From NCBI RefSeq assembly GCF_900215355.1, contig NZ_OBEA01000006.1, positions 248,001 through 312,000 of the forward strand: a stretch of 64,000 nucleotides of DNA. Reading direction: 5' to 3'. The stretch is from Pseudooceanicola antarcticus (GTDB lineage Bacteria > Pseudomonadota > Alphaproteobacteria > Rhodobacterales > Rhodobacteraceae). The notes under the pieces are model-generated. The model had not been told where the DNA came from, made no database searches, and worked only from the letters and a program-made list of their open reading frames with translations. Position 1 is the stretch's first letter; each line of letters begins with the position of its first letter. Shown one piece after another: positions 46,764 to 55,177 of this stretch. The position numbers and the translations under genes were made by a program.

Positions 46764-47414
46764 TCACGCGCCGGAGCCCGGCTCGCCACCCAGGGCCACA
46801 ATCAACTGACTTGCCCGCTGACGCAAGCCCTGCGTCACCTCGGCATCGTCGAGGATGGATTGCAGCACCGTGATGGCCTGATCCGTCTCGCCCTCTTCGA
46901 CATGGGTCAGCGCGATCTGCTCTTCCGCCAGCAGCCGCAGCGGGTTGCCCGGTGCGGCCAGCGCACGGAAGCCCTCGCGCCGCTCGGCGGCAGAGGTCTC
47001 GGTGGTTTCGAGGATCAGCTTCTTGAAGGTGGCGATATCGCCGTAGATGCCTTCCAGCTGCAGCCCGTCAAGCGCCGCAGCCGCACGGGCCGGATCTTCG
47101 GCGCCGGCAGCGGCTTCCGAGGACGCCAGGAAAGAAGCCAGGGCTTGCTGGCCCGGCGTTTCGGCCTCGACCGCCTCGAGCGCCGCGATGCGGTCTTCGG
47201 ATTCAGGCTGGTCCAGGGCGTCGAGAATCGCGTCGCCGAAGGCTTCGGCGCTGGCGCGCTCGCTGGACTTCTTCCATTCGTTCCAGGCTGCACCGCCGAC
47301 AATGGCCAGCACCACCACCACGGCAATCCAGCCATAGCGGCGCAACATGCCATAAAAACGGTCGCGGCGGACCTCGTCGTTGACCTCGTCGATGAAACTG
47401 TCGGTGTCGCTCAC
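46764..47414 (-). CDS. YfgM-like tetratricopeptide protein (ancillary SecYEG/Bam factor)
   Basis: This 216-residue protein has a single membrane anchor (GWIAVVVVLAIVGGAAWNEW) near residue 27 and a periplasmic helical domain resembling YfgM/TPR_21. The order yfgM-bamB-der is conserved in many proteobacteria. In E. coli YfgM associates with SecYEG and PpiD and affects envelope protein folding. The start is GTG at 47414 (VSDTDSFIDEVNDE), since an upstream extension lacks coding character. Confidence 0.85.
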   Translation of the reverse strand: MSDTDSFIDEVNDEVRRDRFYGMLRRYGWIAVVVVLAIVGGAAWNEWKKSSERASAEAFGDAILDALDQPESEDRIAALEAVEAETPGQQALASFLASSEAAAGAEDPARAAAALDGLQLEGIYGDIATFKKLILETTETSAAERREGFRALAAPGNPLRLLAEEQIALTHVEEGETDQAITVLQSILDDAEVTQGLRQRASQLIVALGGEPGSGA

Positions 47415-47752
47415 ATCTGCCCCCTTCGGCCTTTGGCCCCTCTTACCCCGTCGCCCCCGGCCTGCCAAGGGCAGCAATTTCCCCGACCCGGCAGGGCATT
47501 GCCTGTCGTGCAGGTCGAAAGACTCAATTCCCGTGATGCGGGAAACTCCAGGCGCGAATTGCCGCGAAAAGGAGTTGTTAATATCAATTAAATTGCCCAC
47601 CAAGTTTCGCTGCAAATGCAAAAGTTGTTGCACTGCAGCAAGACTGGCAGCAATCTTTCAGCATAATTTGTGTCAAGGCGCCCTGGGGGCTTGCATCCGT
47701 AGCGGCGGAGCATAACTCCATTCCCAATTCAACGGAACCAATGGTGGGGACC
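47415..47752. other. Divergent AT-richer intergenic region, yfgM-like gene and RND operon
   Basis: The AT-rich core at about 47575-47670 (for example TTAATATCAATTAAATTG) marks the divergent promoters. A partly symmetric TTGCACTGCAGCAA lies at 47628-47641. I see no gene: the frame that starts after AAAGGAG at 47570 would use a TTG start and has no recognisable features. Confidence 0.5.
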
Positions 47753-49108
47753 ATGCGTTTAATTCCTTTTGTCTCGGCATTGCTCGTCATTGGCCTTCTG
47801 TATCTTGTGCTGCTGCAGCGGCCCGCGCTGATCACCTTCGCCGAAGGAGAGGGCTTCGAGCAGGCCCTGGCCGTGGCCCGCGACGAGGCCGAGCCCTCTG
47901 ACGCGGTGAAGGCACGGCTGGGCGACGAGGAAAGCGTAGCCGAGACCGCAGACGAGGCTGCCCCCGAGACCGACGCCGAAAGCGGCGAAGCAATGTCCGC
48001 CGACGCGGCCGAGACCGACAGTCGCGCCGTGCGTGTCGTCGCCCTGCATTCCGAGGCGCGCACCGTGGACACGGCGGTACAGCTGCGTGGCCAGACCGAG
48101 GCCGCGCGCCGCGTGACGCTGCTTTCCGAGACGACCTCGACCGTGGTCTCAGCGCCCCTGCCCCGTGGCACGCTGATCGAAGCCGGTCAGCTGCTCTGCG
48201 AGCTGGATCCGGGCACCCGCATGACCTCGGTTCTGGAAGCCGAGGCCCGCCTGGCAGAGGCCAAGGCCTCGCGTCCCACCGCCGCGGCCTCCCTGGCCGA
48301 GGCCGAGGCGCGGCTGGAAGAGGCGCAGATCAACCTGACCGCCGCCGAGAAGCTTTCGGAAGGGGGCTATGCCTCGACCACCACCTTGGCCTCGCGCCGG
48401 GCCGGTGTGCGCGCCGCCGAGGCCGCCGTGGCGGGGGCCGAGGCCGGCCTGACCTCGACCGAGGCCGCGATCCAATCCGCCGAGGCCGGCATCGCCGCCG
48501 CCGAGAAGGAAATCGAACGGCTGCAGATCCACGCCCCCTTCTCGGGCATTCTCGAGGATGACACCGCCGAGCTGGGCTCCCTGCTGACCGTCGGCGGCAC
48601 CTGCGCCACGGTGATCGCCCTCGATCCCATCCGCCTGACCGGCTACCTGCCCGAAACCGAGGTCGAGCGCGTCAAGCCGGGGGCCCGTGCCGGCGCCCGC
48701 CTGGCCGCCGCCGGCACCGAGGTCGCGGGCGAGGTCAGCTTCCTGTCGCGCTCTGCCGATCCGACCACGCGCACCTTCAAGGTCGAGATCTCGGTGCCGA
48801 ACCCCGAGCTGAAGATCCGCGAGGGCCAGACCGTGTCCATCGCCATCGAGGCCGAGGGGGTCGAGGCGCATTTCCTGCCGCAATCGGCGCTGACCCTGAA
48901 TGACGAGGGCGTCCTGGGCGTGCGCGTCGTCGACGAGGACAAGCTGGCACAATTCGCCCCGGTCGAGGTGCTGCGCGACGAGGTGAAGGGCATCTGGGTC
49001 ACCGGCCTGCCCGCGACCGCCGACGTGATCATCATCGGCCAGGACTACGTGGTCGAGGGCGTCGCCGTTGAGCCCTCCTTCGAGAACCCGCTGGAGGCCA
49101 CGCAATGA
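47753..49108 (+). CDS. RND efflux periplasmic adaptor subunit (MFP)
   Basis: This 451-residue membrane fusion protein links an RND pump to an outer-membrane channel. It has an N-terminal anchor (LIPFVSALLVIGLLYLVLLQ), an unusual acidic Ala/Glu segment at about 40-90 not seen in AcrA, then the lipoyl/coiled-coil hairpin (EARLAEAKASRPTAAASLAE and EAAVAGAEAGLTSTEAAIQS) and beta-barrel domain. Start ATG 47753 is preferred over 47741, which lacks spacing for GGTGGGGA. It overlaps the RND pump gene by four bases. Substrate unknown. Confidence 0.9.
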   Translation: MRLIPFVSALLVIGLLYLVLLQRPALITFAEGEGFEQALAVARDEAEPSDAVKARLGDEESVAETADEAAPETDAESGEAMSADAAETDSRAVRVVALHSEARTVDTAVQLRGQTEAARRVTLLSETTSTVVSAPLPRGTLIEAGQLLCELDPGTRMTSVLEAEARLAEAKASRPTAAASLAEAEARLEEAQINLTAAEKLSEGGYASTTTLASRRAGVRAAEAAVAGAEAGLTSTEAAIQSAEAGIAAAEKEIERLQIHAPFSGILEDDTAELGSLLTVGGTCATVIALDPIRLTGYLPETEVERVKPGARAGARLAAAGTEVAGEVSFLSRSADPTTRTFKVEISVPNPELKIREGQTVSIAIEAEGVEAHFLPQSALTLNDEGVLGVRVVDEDKLAQFAPVEVLRDEVKGIWVTGLPATADVIIIGQDYVVEGVAVEPSFENPLEATQ

Positions 49109-52100
49109 CCGGCGTCATCGACTGGGCCGCCTCGCGCGCCCGCATGATCCTGGCCTTCATCGCCCTCTCGCTGCTGGCGGGGGGCTATACCTACGTGTCG
49201 CTGCCGAAAGAGGGCGAGCCGGATATCGAGATCCCGGCGCTTTTCGTCTCGGTCCCCTTCCAGGGCATCTCTGCCGAGGATTCCGAAACGCTCCTGGTGA
49301 AGCCCATGGAGGCCGAGCTGCAGGATCTCGACGGGCTGGAGAAAATGTCCGCCACCGCCGCCGAGGGCTATGCGGGCGTGGCGCTGGAATTCGAATTCGG
49401 CTGGGATAAGACCAAGACCATGGCCGATGTCCGCGACGCCATGGGGCGGGCGGAATCGAAATTTCCCGAGGGCGCCGACAGCTACTCGGTCAACGAGATC
49501 AATTTCTCGGAATTCCCGATCATCATCGTCAACCTCACCGGCGAGGTGCCCGAGCGCACCATGACCCGCGTGGCCGAGGATCTGCAGGAGCAGGTCGAGG
49601 GCATCGACGCGGTGCTGGAGGCCGGTATCGCCGGCAAGCGCGACGAGATGGTCGAGGTGCTGATCGACCCGCTGAGGCTGGAAAGCTACAACGTCACCGC
49701 CGATGAGCTGATCTCGGTCGTGCAGAGCAACAACCAGCTGATCGCGGCGGGCGAGATCGAGGGCGAATCCGGCACTTTCGCGGTGAAGATCCCCGGCTCC
49801 TTCGACGATGTGCGCGACATCTACGAGCTGCCGGTCAAGTTGAACGGCGACCGGGTGGTGACCCTGGGCGAGCTGGCGACGATCCGGATGACCTTCGAGG
49901 ACCGCACTGGCACCGCCCGTTTCAACGGCGAGACCACGGTGGCGCTGCAGGTGGTCAAGCGCAAGGGCTACAACCTGATCGACACCGCCGCCGAGGTGAA
50001 GACCGTGGTCGAGCGGGCCTCGCAAGGCTGGCCCGACGAGCTGCGCGCGGCGGTGCACGTGGGCACCTCCAACGACCAGAGCCGGGTTGTCGGCTCGATG
50101 GTGCAGCAGCTTGAGGGCTCGGTACTGACGGCCATCGCGCTGGTGATGATCGTGGTGCTGGCGGCCCTCGGGCCGCGCCCGGCGATCCTGGTGGGCTTCG
50201 CCATCCCGACCTCCTTCCTGCTGTGTTTCGTCCTGCTGGGGCTGATGGATATCACCATCTCGAACATCGTCATGTTCGGCCTGATCCTGGCCGTCGGCAT
50301 GCTGGTCGACGGGGCGATCGTGGTGGTGGAATACGCCGACAAGCGGATTTCCGAGGGCGTCGGCCCGATGAGCGCCTATGTCGAGGCCGCCAAGCGCATG
50401 TTCTGGCCGGTGGTCAGCTCGACCGCGACGACGCTCTGCGCCTTCCTGCCGATGCTCTTCTGGCCCGGTGTGCCGGGGCAGTTCATGGGCATGCTGCCGG
50501 TGACGCTGATCTTCGTGCTGGCCGCCTCGCTGGTGGTGGCGCTGATCTACCTGCCCGTCATGGGCGGGGTGATCGGGCGCATCAGCCGCGTCTTCGCCCG
50601 TGGCTCTGACCTGCTGCGCGCCCGCCTGCCCTGGGTGGCCCGCGCCGCCCTGGTGCCGGTGGTACTGGCGGGGATGTATTTCGGCGCGATGATGACCATC
50701 AATCCCGATTACTTCGCCAAGTCGCCGCTGGAGGGCCCCGTGGCCGCCCTGCCCGGCATCCTGCTCTTCCTGCTGTCGAGCTTCGCTGCCTCGGTGGTGA
50801 TCGGCGCGGCCAAGGTCTCTTTCCGCCGCAAGCAGGTGCGGGCGGGCCACCGCCGCACGATCTTCGGACGTTTCATCTGGCTGCTGGTCGCCAATCCGCT
50901 GATGCCGCTGGTGACCATCGCCGCGGTGCTGGCCTTCGTCGTCTCGGTCTTCACCTACTTCGGTGCCAACAACAAGGGCGTCGAGTTCTTCACCGAGAGC
51001 GAGCCCGAACAGGCCATCGTCTACGTCCGCGCCCGCGGCAACCTTTCGCTGACCCAGAAGGATGCGCTGGTGCGCGAGGTCGAGGACGTCGTGCTGGAGC
51101 ATCCCGGCGTGATGAACGCCTTCGCCTTCGCCGGGGATGGCGGCCTGTCCACCAACACCGGCGGTGCCGAGCCGCCGCTGGACACCATCGGCCAGATCCA
51201 GCTGGAAATCGTGCCCTGGGAAGACCGCCGCGACCAGCCTGAACTGGATGGTGACATCGTCATCGCCGAGCTGACCGAGGCCACCAGCCGCATCCCCGGC
51301 ATCAAGATCGAGATCCTCTCGGCCAACATGGGCCCGGCCTCGGCCAAGCCCGTGCACCTGCGCCTCAAGGGCGACAACTGGGAAGAGCTGAAGGCCGCCA
51401 CCCAGCTGGTGCGCGAGCAGTTCGACGCGACCCCTGGCCTGACCCTGGTCGAAGACACCCTGCCCCTGCCCGGCATCGACTGGCAGATCGACGTAGATGT
51501 CGAGAAGGCCGGCCGCTACGGCGCCAACGTGGCCACCGTGGGTGCCATGGTGCAGTTGATCACCCAGGGCCTGCAGCTCGACACCATGCCGGTCGAAACC
51601 TCTGACGAAGAGATCCCGATCCGCGTCCGCCTGCCGGAAGAGGACCGGGTGCTTTCGACCCTGGACACGCTGAAGGTACGCACGGCCCAGGGCCTGGTGC
51701 CGCTGTCGAACTTCATCACCCGCAGCCCGGTCGAGAAGCTGGCCCAGATCAAGCGGGTCGAGCAGAAGCGCTACTTCGACGTCAAGGCCGGGGTCGCCAC
51801 CGGGCTGATGGCCGAGGTCACCGACCCGAGCAGCGGCGAGACCACAAAGGTCCCGATGACCCCGGCAGAGCGGATCGCCCATCTCACCGAATGGCTGGAC
51901 ACCGCCCCCCTGCCCGCCTCCGTCAGCTTTGAATGGACCGGCGACCAGGAAGACCAGGACGAAAGCGCCACCTTCCTGATGTCGGCCTTCTCGGCGGCGC
52001 TGGCGCTGATGTTCATCATCCTGCTGGCGCAGTTCAACAGCTTCTACAACTCGGTGCTGGTGCTGCTGGCGGTGGTGCTCTCCACGGCGGGCGTGCTGAT

Positions 52101-52722
52101 CGGCATGCTGGTCATGGACCAGGCCTTCTCGATCATCATGACCGGCACCGGCATCGTGGCGCTGGCGGGCATCGTGGTGAACAACAACATCGTGCTGATC
52201 GACACCTACCAGGAATACTCGGGCTACATGCCCCGGATCGAGGCGATCATCCGCACCGCCGAGGATCGTATCCGTCCGGTCTTCCTGACCACCATCACCA
52301 CCATGGCGGGCCTCGCGCCGATGATGTTCGGCCTCAGCCTGGACTTCTGGGGCGGCGGCTATTCCATCGACAGCCCGACCGCGCTCTGGTGGAAGCAGCT
52401 GGCCACGGCGGTGGTCTTCGGCCTGGGCATCGCCACCATGCTGACCCTGGTCTTCACGCCGACGATGCTGGCGCTTCGGGTCTGGCTGGGCACCTATGCG
52501 CTGTGGATCTCGCGGCTGCTGGCCAAGCTCTCGCTCGGCAGCTCCTCCACCGCGGCCCGCGACTGGTCGCTGCGCCGCGCCGCGCGCCGGGTCAAAACCT
52601 CCGAGATCCTCTGGCCGCTGGAAGATGAGACCGCCGCCGGGAAAAAGCCCGAGGCAGAGGACGAGGATGGCAAGAAGCGCTACCCCGATCCCTTCGCCAA
52701 GCCGCTGAACGCGGCGGAGTGA
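49105..52722 (+). CDS. RND-family efflux pump inner-membrane subunit
   Basis: This 1205-residue protein is an AcrB/HAE1-like multidrug pump with 12 helices and two large periplasmic loops. The proton-relay aspartate lies in GLILAVGMLVDGAIVVVEYA near residue 400. It has an extra C-terminal tail of about 60 charged residues and is longer than AcrB (1049). It is encoded with its adaptor and followed by a terminator; no local TetR is seen. The frame on the minus strand over it (1315 codons) is a shadow. Confidence 0.93.
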   Translation: MTGVIDWAASRARMILAFIALSLLAGGYTYVSLPKEGEPDIEIPALFVSVPFQGISAEDSETLLVKPMEAELQDLDGLEKMSATAAEGYAGVALEFEFGWDKTKTMADVRDAMGRAESKFPEGADSYSVNEINFSEFPIIIVNLTGEVPERTMTRVAEDLQEQVEGIDAVLEAGIAGKRDEMVEVLIDPLRLESYNVTADELISVVQSNNQLIAAGEIEGESGTFAVKIPGSFDDVRDIYELPVKLNGDRVVTLGELATIRMTFEDRTGTARFNGETTVALQVVKRKGYNLIDTAAEVKTVVERASQGWPDELRAAVHVGTSNDQSRVVGSMVQQLEGSVLTAIALVMIVVLAALGPRPAILVGFAIPTSFLLCFVLLGLMDITISNIVMFGLILAVGMLVDGAIVVVEYADKRISEGVGPMSAYVEAAKRMFWPVVSSTATTLCAFLPMLFWPGVPGQFMGMLPVTLIFVLAASLVVALIYLPVMGGVIGRISRVFARGSDLLRARLPWVARAALVPVVLAGMYFGAMMTINPDYFAKSPLEGPVAALPGILLFLLSSFAASVVIGAAKVSFRRKQVRAGHRRTIFGRFIWLLVANPLMPLVTIAAVLAFVVSVFTYFGANNKGVEFFTESEPEQAIVYVRARGNLSLTQKDALVREVEDVVLEHPGVMNAFAFAGDGGLSTNTGGAEPPLDTIGQIQLEIVPWEDRRDQPELDGDIVIAELTEATSRIPGIKIEILSANMGPASAKPVHLRLKGDNWEELKAATQLVREQFDATPGLTLVEDTLPLPGIDWQIDVDVEKAGRYGANVATVGAMVQLITQGLQLDTMPVETSDEEIPIRVRLPEEDRVLSTLDTLKVRTAQGLVPLSNFITRSPVEKLAQIKRVEQKRYFDVKAGVATGLMAEVTDPSSGETTKVPMTPAERIAHLTEWLDTAPLPASVSFEWTGDQEDQDESATFLMSAFSAALALMFIILLAQFNSFYNSVLVLLAVVLSTAGVLIGMLVMDQAFSIIMTGTGIVALAGIVVNNNIVLIDTYQEYSGYMPRIEAIIRTAEDRIRPVFLTTITTMAGLAPMMFGLSLDFWGGGYSIDSPTALWWKQLATAVVFGLGIATMLTLVFTPTMLALRVWLGTYALWISRLLAKLSLGSSSTAARDWSLRRAARRVKTSEILWPLEDETAAGKKPEAEDEDGKKRYPDPFAKPLNAAE

Positions 52723-52788
52723 TCCTCCCGCTCCGCCCGCCCCATGCCACGCGGCAGGGGCCAGGCGACACGGGCAAGAGCCAAAAGC

Positions 52789-52816
52789 AAAGGGCCGGCG
52801 CATGCGCCGGCCCTTT
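52789..52816. terminator. Bidirectional terminator between RND and ATM1 genes
   Basis: A 28-bp perfect palindrome AAAGGGCCGGCGC-AT-GCGCCGGCCCTTT. It serves both convergent genes. Confidence 0.88.
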
Positions 52817-52858
52817 CTCGTTCTCGCGGTTCCGCTCCGCTGCGAGCGAGCAGCGGCC

Positions 52859-54694
52859 TCAGGCGGCGGCCTCGGCCTCTGCCGATTGCAGCGTCCAGAG
52901 CGCCGCATAGCGCCCGTTGCGCGCCAGCAGGGCCTCGTGGGTGCCCGTTTCGACCACTTCGCCCTTCTCCAGCACCACGATGCGATCGGCATCGGCGATG
53001 GTGGAGAGGCGATGCGCGATGGTCAGCACGGTGCGCCCCTCGCCGGCGCGGTTCAGCGCCGCCTGGATCTCGCGCTCGGTATCGGTGTCCAGGGCGCTGG
53101 TGGCCTCGTCCAGCAGCAGCACCGGCGGGTTCTTCAACAGGGTACGGGCGATGCCCACGCGCTGCTTCTCGCCGCCCGACAGCTTCAGACCACGTTCGCC
53201 CACGCGGGTCTCGTAGCCTTCGGGCAGGGACGAGATGAAATCATGGATCTGCGCCGCGCGTGCGGCGGCCTCGATCTCGGCCTGCGAGGCGTTCTCGCGG
53301 CCATAGGCAATGTTGTAACCCACGGTATCGTTGAAGAGCACGGTGTCCTGGGGCACGACACCGATGTTCTCGTGCAGGCTGTCCTGGGTGACGGAGCGCA
53401 GGTCCTGGCCGTCGATGCGCACCGCGCCGCCGGTCACGTCGTAGAAGCGGAAGAGCAGACGCCCAATGGTCGACTTGCCCGAGCCCGAAGAGCCCACGAG
53501 CGCCACCTTCTGCCCCGGCTCCACCCTGATCGTCACGCCCTTGAGGATCTCGCGGTCGGGATCATAGCCGAAGCGCACGTCGTCGAAGACAACCTCGCCG
53601 CCGCGCACCTCCAGCTGGCGGGCGTCAGGGGCGTCCTGCACCTCTGCGGGCTGGTCCAGCAGGTGGAACATCTCTCCCATGTCGACCAGTGCCTGGCGGA
53701 TCTCTCGGTAGACGGTGCCCAGCATGTTGAGCGGGATCGAGATCTGCACCAGGTAGCTGTTCACCAGGACGAAATCACCCACGGTCAGGCGGCCCTGTTC
53801 GACCCCGATGGCCGCCATCACCATGACGCCCACCAGGCCCAGGGTGATCAGCAGCGACTGGCCGAAGTTCAGGAAGGCCAGCGAGTACTGGGTCTTCACC
53901 GCCGCCACTTCGTAGCGCGCCATGGCGCTGTCGTAGCGGCGTGCCTCGCGGGCCTCGGCACCGAAATACTTGACCGTCTCGAAGTTCAGCAGGCTGTCGA
54001 TGGCCTTCTGGTTGGCATCGGTGTCCTGGTTGTTCATCTCGCGGCGCAGCTTCACGCGCCATTCGGTCACCGCGAAGGTGAAGATCGTGTAGAGACCGAT
54101 CACTGCCAGCACGACAGCCACGTAGGACAGGTCGAAGACCACCGCCAGCACGATCGAGACCATCACCAGCTCGATGATCAGCGGCCCGATCGAGAAGATC
54201 AGGAAACGCAGCAGGAATTCGACGCCCTTGACGCCACGCTCGACGATACGGCTGAGACCGCCGGTCTTGCGCGTCAGGTGATAGCGCATCGAGAGGCGGT
54301 GGATATGGGTGAAGGTCTCGAGCGCCAGCTGGCGCAGGGCGCGCTGGCCGACGCGGGCGAAGATCACGTCGCGCAGCTGCTGGAAGCCCACGGACATGGC
54401 CCGCGCCATGCCATAGGCCAGGGTCAGCCCGACCGCGCCATAGGCCAGCAACCAGCCGACGCCATCCCCCTCGTCCGCCAGCGCATCCACCGCGGCCTTG
54501 TAGAGGAAGGGCGTGCCCACGGTCACCGCCTTGGCCAGCACCAGCACGAAGAGCGCCGCGACCACCCGGCGCTTCACCCAGCCCTGCCCCTCGGGCCAGA
54601 GATAGGGGGCGACCCGCATCAGGATGCGGCCGGAGTTCTCGGGAATTTTGGTGGGGCTGTCGCCCGGCGGCGGCGCGGATCTGGTCGAACGCAT
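52859..54694 (-). CDS. ATM1-type ABC exporter (fused permease and ATPase)
   Basis: This 611-residue half-transporter has six helices in the first 320 residues, then an ATPase domain with Walker A GSSGSGKSTIGRLLF, signature LSGGEKQRVGIARTLL and Walker B LLLDEATSALD. NNQDTDANQKAIDSLLNFET near residue 220 is a hallmark of the ATM1/ABCB7/HMT1 branch, which exports glutathione-bound metals or sulfur species in mitochondria and alphaproteobacteria. It diverges from a cysteine-rich ArsR regulator. The start 54694 (MRSTRSAPPPGD) is chosen; the frame continues to 54727. Confidence 0.9.
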   Translation of the reverse strand: MRSTRSAPPPGDSPTKIPENSGRILMRVAPYLWPEGQGWVKRRVVAALFVLVLAKAVTVGTPFLYKAAVDALADEGDGVGWLLAYGAVGLTLAYGMARAMSVGFQQLRDVIFARVGQRALRQLALETFTHIHRLSMRYHLTRKTGGLSRIVERGVKGVEFLLRFLIFSIGPLIIELVMVSIVLAVVFDLSYVAVVLAVIGLYTIFTFAVTEWRVKLRREMNNQDTDANQKAIDSLLNFETVKYFGAEAREARRYDSAMARYEVAAVKTQYSLAFLNFGQSLLITLGLVGVMVMAAIGVEQGRLTVGDFVLVNSYLVQISIPLNMLGTVYREIRQALVDMGEMFHLLDQPAEVQDAPDARQLEVRGGEVVFDDVRFGYDPDREILKGVTIRVEPGQKVALVGSSGSGKSTIGRLLFRFYDVTGGAVRIDGQDLRSVTQDSLHENIGVVPQDTVLFNDTVGYNIAYGRENASQAEIEAAARAAQIHDFISSLPEGYETRVGERGLKLSGGEKQRVGIARTLLKNPPVLLLDEATSALDTDTEREIQAALNRAGEGRTVLTIAHRLSTIADADRIVVLEKGEVVETGTHEALLARNGRYAALWTLQSAEAEAAA

Positions 54695-54766
54695 GAGGAT
54701 CTTTCTGGCGATGGCTGGCACGGGCACACTTGCCCGAAGCGGAGATATAGACTATCCAGCAAATAG

Positions 54767-54790
54767 TTCAACACTTCATGAGTAATTGAA
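54767..54790. promoter_or_regulatory. Palindromic operator at the ArsR/ATM1 divergent promoter
   Basis: TTCAA (54767-54771), TCATGA (54776-54781) and TTGAA (54786-54790) are symmetric about 54778.5, an imperfect 24-bp palindrome of the ArsR/SmtB type. It ends three bases before the ArsR ATG at 54794, so it would repress that gene and lies 73 bp from the ATM1 start. Confidence 0.7.
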
Positions 54791-54793
54791 ACG

Positions 54794-55171
54794 ATGGACC
54801 AGCCACAAGCCCTCGACGCGCTCGCAGCGCTCGCCAATGAGACAAGGTTGCAGATCGTGCGCCTGCTGGTCGGGCGGGGCCACGACGGCGGCTGCCTGCG
54901 CCATTCAGAGGCGGAAGACGCGGGCCTTGCCGCCGGCGCCATCGCGCAGGAGGTCTCGATCTCGGCCTCGCGGCTGTCTTTCCACCTGAACGCTCTCGAA
55001 CAGGCCGGGCTGGTCGCGGCAGAGCGGCGCGGACGGCAGGTCTTCTACCGGCTCGAGCATCGCGCCATGGGCGGTCTGATCCACTACTTGCTGAACGATT
55101 GCTGTCAGGGCAATGCAGAGGTCAGCGCCTGCTGCCAGCAGGGCGGCGCCCCCCAGATGCGGCGCGCCTGA
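54794..55171 (+). CDS. ArsR/SmtB-family regulator with cysteine-rich C-terminus
   Basis: This 125-residue repressor has the winged HTH with LDALAALANETRLQIVRLLV at the start and the recognition helix in SASRLSFHLNALEQAGLVAA. A cysteine (GGCLRHS) near residue 34 and a C-terminal set (NDCCQGNAEVSACCQQ) could bind As(III), Cd or Hg, whereas the canonical ELCVCDL metal motif is not seen. It diverges from the ATM1 exporter with a palindrome in between, so it probably controls a metal or thiol-adduct stress response. Confidence 0.88.
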   Translation: MDQPQALDALAALANETRLQIVRLLVGRGHDGGCLRHSEAEDAGLAAGAIAQEVSISASRLSFHLNALEQAGLVAAERRGRQVFYRLEHRAMGGLIHYLLNDCCQGNAEVSACCQQGGAPQMRRA

Positions 55172-55177
55172 GCGGGG

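Noticed and set aside
47570-47715. Tiny frame after AAAGGAG with a TTG start before the RND genes
   Set aside because: Peptide has no recognisable features, and the region is a divergent promoter.
49045-52992. Open frame of 1315 codons on the minus strand across the RND pump gene
   Set aside because: Same explanation: high-GC antisense frame. The plus-strand pump has clear motifs.
54747-54755. ATAGACTAT palindrome upstream of the ATM1 start
   Set aside because: Short and single; the 24-bp palindrome at 54767-54790 is a better operator candidate.
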